64,000 nt of DNA from the NCBI RefSeq assembly GCF_002215215.1, contig NZ_CP018632.1, positions 7,312,501 through 7,376,500 on the forward strand, written 5' to 3'. This document shows positions 53,507 through 61,847 of this stretch, in pieces. Numbering within the stretch: position 1 is the stretch's first letter; each line of letters opens with the position of its first letter. The notes under the pieces were generated by a model. That model did no database searches and was not told where the DNA came from. It saw only the letters and a program-made list of their open reading frames with translations. This DNA comes from Granulosicoccus antarcticus IMCC3135 (GTDB lineage Bacteria; Pseudomonadota; Gammaproteobacteria; Granulosicoccales; Granulosicoccaceae). Both the position numbers and the translations under genes were made by a program.

Positions 53507-53930
53507 TCCGAATCTGAAACTTTTACTGGTCGAAGACAACGACCTTGATGTGTTCATGGTGCAACGCCTGATGCGGCGTCTGAATCTTGATTTCCCGATC
53601 ATTCATGCAAAAAATGGTGAAGAAGCGCTGGCGATTCTACGCCCCGATCCGAATGCCTGCACTCTGGTGCCCCCATTCGTCATGATTCTGGATATCAACA
53701 TGCCTCGCATGAATGGTTTCGAGCTGCTGGACGAGCTGGGCGATGACCCCATGCTGGCCCAGATCCCGATCTATATCGTGTCGACATCTACACGCCAGAA
53801 AGACAAGGACAAGGCCATGACGTACAGCATACGCGGGTATGTCGTCAAGCCGGTTACCCAAACAGTCTTGCTGGAAATACTGGATAGTACAGACGAGATG
53901 ACAGACACACCAATTTCCCGGCAAGGTTAG
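53499..53930 (+). CDS. Single-domain response regulator (Rcp1-like)
   Basis: A stand-alone CheY-fold receiver of about 143 aa. Acidic pocket residues are E12-D13 (LLVEDNDLD), the phospho-Asp is D65 in MILDINMPRMNGFELL, then Thr/Ser in IVSTS and Lys in YVVKPV. The insertion around PDPNACTLVPPF is typical of Rcp-type partners of CHASE and phytochrome kinases. ATG 53499 has an AGG site eight bases upstream; ATG 53466 is also possible. Either start overlaps the kinase gene, so the two are coupled. There is no output domain. Confidence 0.93.
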   Translation: MPNPNLKLLLVEDNDLDVFMVQRLMRRLNLDFPIIHAKNGEEALAILRPDPNACTLVPPFVMILDINMPRMNGFELLDELGDDPMLAQIPIYIVSTSTRQKDKDKAMTYSIRGYVVKPVTQTVLLEILDSTDEMTDTPISRQG

Positions 53931-54093
53931 GAATCGCTGATTATCTCACGAGACATTACTCAGACACTGACCTGCCCGGTCGTCAAAGAGGGTGCAGAAT
54001 GCCCGGCATTCACACCGACAAATGGATGATGAGCTGCAACACCTGCTTGCGACACAGTAGAATGCACAAAACCTGACACTCAAGGAAATCTCA

Positions 54094-55200
54094 GTGACGT
54101 TCATTCTATCCGTGCTGGCGCTGCTCCTGATTCTAGCGACCGCTTTGCCGCTCTCCATCCGTCGGGAATGGTGGATTCGGGCCCTGGATTTCCCCCGCCT
54201 CCAGATTGCAATTCTGGCAGCGCTGTGGCTAGTGAGCTGGTGGGTGATTATGCCCCATGAGGGCACTTGGCTGAATATTCTCGCACTGGCAGTGGCGATC
54301 GTCACGCTCTACCAGTTCAAGTGGATCTACCCGAATACCGAGATGCACCGTCAGGAGGTTGAACGTTACGATTCGTCCGTGGATGGCAACTGTCCACACT
54401 TCAAGATGATTACCAGCAACGTGCTGATGACTAATCGCGATAGTGCTCCCCTGCTTTCCCTGATCAAAAAACACCAGCCGGATATACTCGTTACGCTGGA
54501 ATCGGACCAGTGGTGGCAGGATAAACTGGACACTCTCCAGAGCTATGAATATCGTATGGCCTGCCCACTGGACAACCTCTATGGTATGCATGTGTACTCT
54601 CGGCTACCCTTGAGTAATACGCAAACCAGCTATCTGGTGGAAGACGACAAGCCTTCCATGAACGCAACTGTTCAAATCAGCCCAGGTGTGGACATTCGAC
54701 TGCATATCGTGCACCCCGCGCCACCGGCACCGGGCGAAAATGATGAATCCACCGAGCGTGACGTCGAACTGTTACTGCTGGCCAATGCCATCGCTGAGAA
54801 GCGCGACGGCGCACGCGACGGCGCACGCGACGGCGAACGCATTGTCGTGGCAGGAGATCTTAACGATGTCGCCTGGTCCGCTACCACTCGCCTGTTTCGC
54901 CAGCTGAGCGGATTGCTCGACCCTCGCATAGGACGCGGATTATTCAACACCTTCAGTGCTGAGCATTGGTACGCCCGCTGGCCACTGGACCATGTCTTTG
55001 TATCCAGACACTTCAAAGTGACAAATATCCAGCGCCTGCCCAACATTGGCTCGGACCATTTTCCCCTTATGGTAGAACTGGCCATTACCGATAGCGCACA
55101 GCAGAGTAGCGAGATGGAAGACGAGGAGGTCGATGAAGAGCGACTGGACAGCATAATGAATTCTACCGCTGCACAAAATGCACAGATGCCAGTGATCTGA
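54094..55200 (+). CDS. Membrane-anchored endonuclease/exonuclease/phosphatase-family protein
   Basis: A 368-aa protein with two to three N-terminal membrane helices and a C-terminal DNase I-like EEP domain: MITSNVLM, ILVTLESDQWW, VVAGDLNDVAWS, PLDHVFVS and GSDHFPLMVEL, with the metal and catalytic Asp/His/Asn in place. It could be a phosphodiesterase for a lipid or a nucleic acid; the substrate is unknown. It starts with GTG. A 12-bp tandem repeat gives RDGARDGARDGE near residue 240. It sits between the two CHASE kinase genes. Confidence 0.9.
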   Translation: MTFILSVLALLLILATALPLSIRREWWIRALDFPRLQIAILAALWLVSWWVIMPHEGTWLNILALAVAIVTLYQFKWIYPNTEMHRQEVERYDSSVDGNCPHFKMITSNVLMTNRDSAPLLSLIKKHQPDILVTLESDQWWQDKLDTLQSYEYRMACPLDNLYGMHVYSRLPLSNTQTSYLVEDDKPSMNATVQISPGVDIRLHIVHPAPPAPGENDESTERDVELLLLANAIAEKRDGARDGARDGERIVVAGDLNDVAWSATTRLFRQLSGLLDPRIGRGLFNTFSAEHWYARWPLDHVFVSRHFKVTNIQRLPNIGSDHFPLMVELAITDSAQQSSEMEDEEVDEERLDSIMNSTAAQNAQMPVI

Positions 55201-55208
55201 CACTGGCA
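55187..55208 (+). terminator. Hairpin spanning the stop codon of the EEP gene
   Basis: TGCCAGTG and CACTGGCA form an 8-bp stem around the loop ATCTGA, which contains the TGA stop (55198-55200). No clear T-run follows (GAAAGATGGTTTG). It could be a terminator or an RNA-stabilising end. Confidence 0.35.
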
Positions 55209-55374
55209 GAAAGATGGTTTGTTCACTACCCGTCCGGGCTGCGGCACAGAAATGTAACGTATCGTCAAATATGGATTTTCCGATTTCAGTGATCCTTGAG
55301 GTGGCCGATAACGCTTTTAACTGACTGACCCTTTTGCGTACCCAAGGTACCCCCTAACTGATCGGGCCCTAACT

Positions 55375-57234
55375 GTGGCAAACCTGCCGAACTCAAGCAC
55401 CGAGCATCCGCCACAGAGTCAGGGCGGGCGTATCCAGCCAATTACGCCACTCCATTGGGTTGTCTTGGCCATCTCCCTGCTCGCCACTCTGGCGGCCTGG
55501 CAGATGTCGCTCACCGGAGTGAAAGACCGCACCAGTATCCAGTTCGATCGCCAGGCCGATTACGCCATCAATCTATTCGAAGAACAGATGCGTCGCTACG
55601 CCGATGTGTTGCACGCAAGCCTGGGCTTCATCGCCGGCAGTGAGGACATAGGGCCCGATGACTGGCTCGAATTCGCCGAAAAGATAAAGCTGGAAGAACG
55701 GCATCCCGCCATCAGTGGACTGGGCATCCTCCGGCGCCTGGGCCCGGATGACTTGGCCTCCTTTACACAGGAGCAACGCAAACTGCGCCCCGAGTTTGCA
55801 ATCAAACCCGCGGTACACCCGCAACCTGGCAAGACCCAACCCTACTATCTACCCGTAACGCATATCGCCCCACAGCGACTTGAAAATGTCTTGTTGGGAC
55901 TGGATGTTGCCCGCGAATCTCGCCGTCGTGATGCGATTGAGCACGCGGTAGAATCCGCAGATGTACAGATCACCGCACCGATAGAGCTCGGCAATGCAGA
56001 GGCCGCAGGCTTCCTGCTGATTGCGCCGATATACAACTCCGTCACTCTAAACACTAAGAACGAACGGCAAGCGGCATTCAGTGGTGCCGTCGTAGCCTCC
56101 GTTATCACCAAAAACCTTGCACAAAGCACTCTGGAGAATGAACTACGTCAGGTCGCAATCAAGGTCTCCGATGGTGGCAAGGTGATATACAACGAACAGC
56201 TGCCTGAATATGACAATATTGACCCTCTGCCCTTGCTGGCTCGATCTCAGGTGGTGTCCTTCTTCGGGCGCGTCTGGAAATTCGAAATTCAGAGTACTCA
56301 GGCTTTCCGTACGGCGCAATACAGTCTCGAACCAAACCTGGTCCTGTTCGGTGGATTAACTATCAACCTCTTGCTGCTCTACCTGTTCAGTCAGATGACA
56401 ACAGCCAACCGAAGAGCGATCGCGTACGGAAAAAAAATATCCGACAAATACAATCAGCAATCAGAAGAGCTGCTCCAGATCAATACCGTTCTGGAGGAGC
56501 GCAATGAAGAACTGCAGTCATTCTCGTATGTAGTATCACATGATCTCAAATCCCCTCTGAAAGGTATCGAGATGCTTGCCGAGTGTCTCGAAGAAGATCT
56601 TGTCGAACAGTTAACCGACCTGGAACTACGCACTGAATTCACCACCAATCTCAGACTGATAAAAAAACAGGTGACACTCTCTCAAGGCCTGATCAAGGGT
56701 GTTCTGGAATATTCCGGCCTCAGCTCAGATATAGAGATCGCAGAAACTGTTGATGTTCGCGAACTACTGAACAGCATCCAGATCATGCTGGCCGTAGAAG
56801 AAGAGCAACTGCAACTACCCGAAGAGCTTCCGATACTTGAAACCTATCAAACACAGCTATTTCAAGTGTTCATGAACTTGATTAGCAATGGTTACAAGTA
56901 CCATGAAGGTGAGCAAACCGCAGTGGTCACAATCAGAGTCGGTACAAGTCCGCTATCAGGCTTCCACCGTTTTGAGGTGGCCGACAACGGACCGGGAATC
57001 GACCCCAGGTACCACCAGAAGATATTCGACGTGTTCTCCACCCTGCAGCCTAAAGATCACTCCATGAGCTCAGGTGTCGGTCTTGCGATCGTCAAGAAGC
57101 TGGTTTGCCAGCACAATGGACATATTCTGATTGAGTCCGAGCCTGGTCAAGGTTCAACGTTCCTGTTCGACTGGCCCTGTGAGACTGAACAATTGAAGCT
57201 CAGCGGCACAGAAGAGCAAGACAAAGCAGCCTGA
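55375..57234 (+). CDS. CHASE-domain sensor histidine kinase (B)
   Basis: A 619-aa paralogue of the 51.6-kb kinase with the same order: helix (WVVLAISLLATLAAWQMSL), CHASE domain (residues about 50-310; EERHPAISGLGILRRLGPDDL, LLGLDVARESRRRDAIEHAV, AAGFLLIAPIYNS), second helix, HisKA with phospho-His in FSYVVSHDLKSPLKG, and HATPase (QVFMNLISNGYKYHEG, DNGPGI, SSGVGLAIVKKL). GTG start. The receiver gene upstream may serve both kinases. The CHASE ligands could be small organic molecules; none can be predicted. Confidence 0.93.
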   Translation: MANLPNSSTEHPPQSQGGRIQPITPLHWVVLAISLLATLAAWQMSLTGVKDRTSIQFDRQADYAINLFEEQMRRYADVLHASLGFIAGSEDIGPDDWLEFAEKIKLEERHPAISGLGILRRLGPDDLASFTQEQRKLRPEFAIKPAVHPQPGKTQPYYLPVTHIAPQRLENVLLGLDVARESRRRDAIEHAVESADVQITAPIELGNAEAAGFLLIAPIYNSVTLNTKNERQAAFSGAVVASVITKNLAQSTLENELRQVAIKVSDGGKVIYNEQLPEYDNIDPLPLLARSQVVSFFGRVWKFEIQSTQAFRTAQYSLEPNLVLFGGLTINLLLLYLFSQMTTANRRAIAYGKKISDKYNQQSEELLQINTVLEERNEELQSFSYVVSHDLKSPLKGIEMLAECLEEDLVEQLTDLELRTEFTTNLRLIKKQVTLSQGLIKGVLEYSGLSSDIEIAETVDVRELLNSIQIMLAVEEEQLQLPEELPILETYQTQLFQVFMNLISNGYKYHEGEQTAVVTIRVGTSPLSGFHRFEVADNGPGIDPRYHQKIFDVFSTLQPKDHSMSSGVGLAIVKKLVCQHNGHILIESEPGQGSTFLFDWPCETEQLKLSGTEEQDKAA

Positions 57235-57320
57235 ACGACGCCGATGGCTGATTAGAAGTCATGCCCGTATAGGCTCCAACTATCCAGACATTAAATAACG
57301 TACATACTTATGCTTTGCAA

Positions 57321-57348
57321 TTGATATCTTTTGTATATACACTATGCT
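57321..57348 (+). promoter_or_regulatory. Candidate sigma-70 promoter of the histone-like gene
   Basis: TTGATA at 57321-57326 and TATGCT at 57343-57348, 16 bp apart, in an AT-rich stretch. The transcription start would be near 57355 and the ATG at 57385, a normal leader length. Confidence 0.55.
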
Positions 57349-57384
57349 CTGTATTCCGACTAACCACATAGAGAAAAACAGAAC

Positions 57385-57582
57385 ATGTCTAAGTTATCCA
57401 GCAAAAAAGCCAAGGCCATCGCCACTAAACTTGCACGTAAAGCTGTCAAGCGTGCAGGTGTGAACTCAAAGAAAAAGAAAGTTGTTAAAAAAGCAGCCAA
57501 AGCAGCTCTGAAGCCTATTAAAAAGGGCAAGAAAGGCAAAGCTCGCAAAGCGGCCCGCAAGGTTGCAAAGAAAGCGGCTTGA
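57385..57582 (+). CDS. Small Lys/Ala-rich histone H1-like protein
   Basis: 65 aa, about half of them Lys, Arg or Ala, with repeats KKAA, KKKVVKKAAKAA, KKGKKGKARKAARKVAKKAA. This composition resembles the C-terminal tails of eukaryotic histone H1 and bacterial H1-like proteins (AlgP, Hc1), which bind and compact DNA. No acidic residue is present. It has its own likely promoter and stands alone, followed 85 bp later by a perfect dyad. DNA or RNA binding is inferred from composition alone. Confidence 0.85.
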   Translation: MSKLSSKKAKAIATKLARKAVKRAGVNSKKKKVVKKAAKAALKPIKKGKKGKARKAARKVAKKAA

Positions 57583-57667
57583 GCTCAGCCTCTGTTAGAT
57601 AGATCTGACAGAATTACGAGTAGAGAGGCCTGAAAACTTCTTCAGAAGATCTATCAGGTCGATCAGA

Positions 57668-57697
57668 ACCGATTCGGTGTTCCGACACCGAATCGGT
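57668..57697. promoter_or_regulatory. Perfect 13-bp dyad (possible operator or 3' hairpin)
   Basis: ACCGATTCGGTGT-TCCG-ACACCGAATCGGT is a perfect inverted repeat with a 4-base loop, between the H1-like gene and the RHH gene. No T-run follows on either strand, so it is not a classic terminator. Ribbon-helix-helix proteins bind short inverted repeats, and the RHH gene starts 66 bp downstream, so an autoregulatory site is plausible. Confidence 0.6.
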
Positions 57698-57762
57698 AGC
57701 CTCACATCCCGTACACTATCAAGTCCCACCCTCTCCACACTCGCAAGACCCGAGATAAAACC

Positions 57763-57951
57763 ATGCCCGACGAGTCGAAAGACAAGAAACGTAAGGGCAA
57801 GAAGGAAGCCCAACTGGTCATCCGGCTGGACAAGGACTTGCGGGACAGCTTCGTAGCCGCTTGCCAGGACGTGGACACCTCAGCTTCCCGCGAAATCCGG
57901 CGTTTCATGAAGCAGTTTCTGGTTCGCTATGAGAAAGGCGAAATCGAATAA
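57763..57951 (+). CDS. Ribbon-helix-helix DNA-binding protein
   Basis: A 62-aa protein. A lysine-rich N terminus (MPDESKDKKRKGKKEA) precedes an Arc/MetJ-type RHH fold: beta strand QLVIRLDKDLRDSFVAAC, then two helices around DVDTSASREIRRFMKQFLVRYEKG. RHH proteins act as dimers, often as repressors or antitoxins. No toxin gene overlaps or follows it, and the upstream dyad at 57668-57697 is a likely target. RHH is supported by pattern only. Confidence 0.8.
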   Translation: MPDESKDKKRKGKKEAQLVIRLDKDLRDSFVAACQDVDTSASREIRRFMKQFLVRYEKGEIE

Positions 57952-58215
57952 CTGTATATCCAGTGGGTCAGTTCACATGCGCAACGATGCATAAAGGACC
58001 ACCAGAGCCGCCCTCGATCTTCATCGGCAAGGCAATGATCGCACTTCCTGTGGCCGGAAGCTCAGACATAACGGAAAAGGAATTGATGCTCCATCAAAAA
58101 CAATGGATTTCTTGTTACTGTGTTTCGCAGGAATCTCCACAGTGCCATTGAGATCATCAGAGTAATCAACATCGTCAAGTTCTATTTGCCAATTGTCGCG
58201 TAACGAAATTTGATA

Positions 58216-59055
58216 TCAATTATCGAACAAGCGACCACGGTTAACCGTCAACACATCAACAACGTCATCCAGCATAACGTCGTCCGCATCGGCGTTAGCC
58301 ACGACTACCGCATCCATACAGATCGTTTTGAGTTCGGTGTCGAACACCAGCCCCTTGGCAACGTCCGGCTTTTCAAATCGGTAGATGGCACGGCCCAGCT
58401 CAGGATGTTTGTCATTCAGATCCCAATCCGTGATGTCGACCAGTTTCAGATTATCGTTCTCCAGCACTGTCTTGAGGTAGCGCTGATCCAGATTGCCAGG
58501 ATCACTCACCCATAAAAAGGCATTGAGTTCGCCATCAGGGTTATTGGCAATCTCGTTCAGCAGCTGTAAGCCACCTTTGAAAAAGGTATTACCCTTGGCG
58601 AACTCTGGCTCCAGATCCTGCATATAGGACCAGCTGACCGCCGAGCCGGAATCACGATTCTGCACTGCCACATTCGCATTGCTGCTCTGCAGATCACCCT
58701 CGTCACCAATAGCCCCCTTCTTGTTGACCGCCACGTATACGCACTCCGTATAGAGATTGCCCAGCACTTTCAGATTAGCGGCGCCATCCGGATTCCGATC
58801 CATCCACCAGGCCAGGGCATCAAGCTGAGTAAATCCGAGCGTTGCCTCTCCCGTTGCCACACGTTCAATATTCTCGATGGAACCATTACTTTTCAAAGTC
58901 TTTGCAGGGTAATCGTACTCCGCCAGAATTTCACCCAGCTTTTCACCCGTGCTGAAATAGGATCCACCACGGCCACCGGTGCTGATGACAACCTCCTCTG
59001 CCAGCACAGGCAAGGAGATGGCAGAGATAACGAATGCGGCGATCAGTTTTTTCAT
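58216..59055 (-). CDS. TAXI-family solute-binding protein
   Basis: A 279-aa periplasmic binding protein with a signal peptide ending SLPVLA. The mature part begins EEVVISTGGRGGSYFSTGEKLGEILAEYDYPAKTLKSNGSIENIERVATGEATLGFTQLDAL, the TAXI (TRAP-associated extracytoplasmic) pattern. Its C terminus is shorter than in usual ~320-aa members. No TRAP DctQM membrane gene is present in the window, so its partner is elsewhere or it serves a sensor. AAGGAAGGA lies upstream of ATG 59055. Confidence 0.88.
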   Translation of the reverse strand: MKKLIAAFVISAISLPVLAEEVVISTGGRGGSYFSTGEKLGEILAEYDYPAKTLKSNGSIENIERVATGEATLGFTQLDALAWWMDRNPDGAANLKVLGNLYTECVYVAVNKKGAIGDEGDLQSSNANVAVQNRDSGSAVSWSYMQDLEPEFAKGNTFFKGGLQLLNEIANNPDGELNAFLWVSDPGNLDQRYLKTVLENDNLKLVDITDWDLNDKHPELGRAIYRFEKPDVAKGLVFDTELKTICMDAVVVANADADDVMLDDVVDVLTVNRGRLFDN

Positions 59056-59358
59056 GGAGCTAGTCCTTCCTTTCACGTTGGATTCTTCCAATAGTTTGCA
59101 CTCTCATGAGGTGCGAGTGGGGAGATTTTCCGTGTTTGGATTACGACTCAAAACAATCACTATGTTGCGGATTTTCCAGCAAATCTGTAAATATCAGGAG
59201 GGCCCCTTTTCTCAAGCTGGCTCATCGTTGCGCTCAGGCTGAGCACTTCTGACATCTGACTTGCAGACAGAGACGCTACTTGCGCATCAACAGATTCGGC
59301 GCGCATGCCACTCCTTGTGTACCATCAATCCCTAGAGAAATGGTGACATATCAATTTT
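59056..59358. other. Divergent intergenic region, no gene seen
   Basis: About 303 bp between the TAXI and VF530 genes. I see no known RNA motif, strong hairpin or credible coding frame; promoters for both genes should lie here. Confidence 0.4.
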
Positions 59359-59577
59359 ATGAGTAAAGAGCAATCGAAAGATCCACTACACGGCGTGACG
59401 CTTGCCACAATTGTTACCGACCTGGTGGATCACTATGGCTGGGATGGACTGGCTGAGAGAATCAATATCAATTGCTTCAAGAGTGACCCATCGGTCAAAT
59501 CGTCATTGAAGTATTTGCGCAAAACGCAGTGGGCCAGAGATAAGGTAGAGGCGCTTTATATTTCAACAAAAAGGTGA
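59359..59577 (+). CDS. VF530 (DUF2132) family protein
   Basis: 72 aa. The sequence [62 protein letters not shown] matches almost the entire family consensus. VF530 is a small helical protein proposed to bind DNA by structural likeness; function is unproven. The gene is monocistronic and followed by a hairpin. Confidence 0.93.
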   Translation: MSKEQSKDPLHGVTLATIVTDLVDHYGWDGLAERININCFKSDPSVKSSLKYLRKTQWARDKVEALYISTKR

Positions 59578-59581
59578 GCAA

Positions 59582-59609
59582 AGGCAGCTCAAATGTCTGT
59601 GAGCTGCCT
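59582..59609 (+). terminator. Hairpin after the VF530 gene
   Basis: AGGCAGCTCA and TGAGCTGCCT form a perfect 10-bp stem with an 8-base loop five bases after the stop. The downstream CTGATCTG is not T-rich, so this is a weak intrinsic terminator or an RNA-stabilising end. Confidence 0.55.
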
Positions 59610-59636
59610 CTGATCTGAGCTATTCGCTCAACAACT

Positions 59637-60992
59637 TCAAACCAGACCATTCTCAGCGTTATACCTTACACGCCGCCACTTGTAGCCTGCCAGCAATAGC
59701 AGCAGAAAAACACCGGCCGAACCGCCTTCGCTATCACTATCAAACGGAAACAATGACGAATCATCATCATCAGGATTGAATGTCGAGGATCCGTCATCAT
59801 CTTCGGGAGCGGACACAGCGATCGAAAAGCTGGAATCTTCGTAGCCGAAAATCGCGGCAAACAGTCGCTCACCAGTCTGCCCGACGGAACAGCTATCCAA
59901 TTCGCTCACTTCTTGAGAGATGCAAATCACGTCATCTTCAGTAAATGTGGTGCCTTTGAAAACAAATAGATCAGCATCGCCCGACAAGGTTGTCAGCTCA
60001 ACTCTGACATTACCGGTAACCTCATACAGTCTCACTTCACCACTCAACAATGAGTCCAGGCGCTCGTCTGCTGGAGTACTGTTTGTCAACAAAGGTATGT
60101 CTATATTGCCGGTCTCGCCACCTGTTTCACCCGAATCAGTTTCAGAAGTTATGACAACAGCATCGCTCACTATCCCTGTGATCCAATTTGTATAGTTTGT
60201 AACACGGGCATAGGCGCCGGGGATACCAGGCCTTGCGCAGCCTTGCCCGAAGCTGACAACGCCAGCCTGGACATAAAGACCATCGCGAACCACGAACAAC
60301 GGCCCACCACTATCTCCCTGACAGGAATCACTACCGCCTGTTGCTCCGCCGCCAGCACAGACATTGGAATCAATATCAAGATTGCTGGGATAATAGGGTA
60401 GACACTGGACGTGAGACAATATGGGTAACGAGACTTCCAGCAAAACCGGCGACTGATCCCCTCCCTCACTGGTCAAGCCCCAACCCGCGACAACAGCGGT
60501 TTCATCTACGAGCGGTACAGTACTTTGTGAAGAAGGTAGTGCGATCACACTTCCTGGTGCGGTGCTAGACAATTCAATCAGAGCGACATCCGAAGTAAGT
60601 GTCGTAGGGTTGTACTCTGGGTGGACAAAAATATTACGCGACAGGATGAGCTCTTTAGCGTCTGACCTTAAATCATTGACACCGATAATCACTCCGACCG
60701 TAGATGGGGCTTTGACGACACCTGAATTAGCGTCATAGACACAGTGTGCCGCTGTCAGTACCCAGCGATCTGCAATCAGGGAACCACCGCAACGAGGGTC
60801 ATAATTGCCATCACCGTTGGAATCAAAATAGAGCGATGCCATAAATGGGTACCGTCCTTCAGCTACCAACGTACCACCGACGATACGTGTCGTGATATTG
60901 AGCTCTGCTGAACTGGCATTGGTAAAAAACAAAGCCGACAGTATCAAGACTGCAAGTTGAATAGTGCTGAATTTCGAGATGCTAATTTTCAT
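59637..60992 (-). CDS. Trypsin-like serine protease with PPC-like domain and GlyGly-CTERM-type tail
   Basis: A secreted S1 protease of 451 aa. The signal peptide ends NASSA. The zymogen cleavage site is RIVGGTLVAEG; the catalytic triad is His83 (LTAAHC), Asp135 (SDVALIEL) and Ser228 (GDSGGP), and Asp222 at the base of the S1 pocket predicts cleavage after Arg/Lys. Residues about 320-400 resemble a pre-peptidase C-terminal domain (RLYEVTGNVRVELTTLSGDADLFVF). The end, acidic then SEGGSAGVFLLLLLAGYKWRR, fits the GlyGly-CTERM signal processed by rhombosortase. ATG 60992 has AAGGA upstream. Confidence 0.93.
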   Translation of the reverse strand: MKISISKFSTIQLAVLILSALFFTNASSAELNITTRIVGGTLVAEGRYPFMASLYFDSNGDGNYDPRCGGSLIADRWVLTAAHCVYDANSGVVKAPSTVGVIIGVNDLRSDAKELILSRNIFVHPEYNPTTLTSDVALIELSSTAPGSVIALPSSQSTVPLVDETAVVAGWGLTSEGGDQSPVLLEVSLPILSHVQCLPYYPSNLDIDSNVCAGGGATGGSDSCQGDSGGPLFVVRDGLYVQAGVVSFGQGCARPGIPGAYARVTNYTNWITGIVSDAVVITSETDSGETGGETGNIDIPLLTNSTPADERLDSLLSGEVRLYEVTGNVRVELTTLSGDADLFVFKGTTFTEDDVICISQEVSELDSCSVGQTGERLFAAIFGYEDSSFSIAVSAPEDDDGSSTFNPDDDDSSLFPFDSDSEGGSAGVFLLLLLAGYKWRRVRYNAENGLV

Positions 60993-61026
60993 TTGGAGTC
61001 CTTGTTTCCATGATTTTATTTCTGCG

Positions 61027-61545
61027 TTATTGAGTCGGTTTTTTTGGCATAACAACCCGTACATCACTATTTTTTACCTTCAAGGCAGGATTCATGAATT
61101 CCAGATCAGCTTCATTACATTCCAGGGGTTTTTCCCACGCAATCGAAACTTCAATACTTTCTGGAACCTTGCGGCACATGTCCTGCCTATCACGCACAAT
61201 GGTAATTTGACAGATATTATCTTTTACTATGTGCTCGATATGGAAATCCTTGTCCATAGTGCATCCCGTGCTCATGACGCGAGCTGAAATCAAGCCATCG
61301 CTGTAACTCATGTCACTCGCAGGCTCCAGCGCATCAGCTCCATCACTCGGCTTACCGGCGACAGTCAGGTCGTTTTTCGTTGTATTGTCTTCCATAATCT
61401 TGATCACCTTGTCTTGTGGCTCTTGCATGTCCTGCTGACAATCATCAGTCACGCATTCGTTATAAGAGCAGCTGCTCAGTAAGGTAATTGCGCCGACCAT
61501 CAGAAAGCACCGGAGTGGCGAAATTCCTTTAACAGATCCCTTCAC
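61027..61545 (-). CDS. Small lipoprotein of unknown function
   Basis: About 172 aa. GTG 61545, with AAGGAA nine bases upstream, gives a leader ending LLSSC with lipidated Cys26. The frame extends to 61707, but without homology or a good start. The mature region is polar with scattered Cys (YNECVTDDCQQDMQ, STGCTMDKDFHIEHIVKDNICQITI, DMCRKVPESIEVSI) and ends VVMPKKPTQ. It is 34 bp from the protease start, same strand, so probably co-transcribed; an inhibitor or partner role is speculation. Confidence 0.75.
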   Translation of the reverse strand: MKGSVKGISPLRCFLMVGAITLLSSCSYNECVTDDCQQDMQEPQDKVIKIMEDNTTKNDLTVAGKPSDGADALEPASDMSYSDGLISARVMSTGCTMDKDFHIEHIVKDNICQITIVRDRQDMCRKVPESIEVSIAWEKPLECNEADLEFMNPALKVKNSDVRVVMPKKPTQ

Positions 61546-61847
61546 GTGTAAAATTTCCTTTTTATTTGACAGGGTGGTAGCGAAATTGCGATTGCACGAT
61601 ACAACAGTTCTCACGGTTGCCGGAAAGGCAGGGCTAAATAATTGATGTAAAAGCATGACAATCAGGCTCAGACACAAACTTTTGTCTGACAAAAATATGC
61701 TAACCAAACACCGAAGTGACTAGAACCGCCTTTCCCTGCTCAACACACAACAGCGACAAAACAAGGGCGACTTTGCTGCCCTTATATTGCCCTGGCATTA
61801 TCAAGCGAATTGGCAGGGATCAGAACAGGCAGCTCCCGCCCCTGATT

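Noticed and set aside
57952-58215. Frame 57963-58151 after the RHH gene as a toxin partner
   Set aside because: No overlap or coupling with the RHH gene, no toxin-like motif, and no convincing ribosome site.
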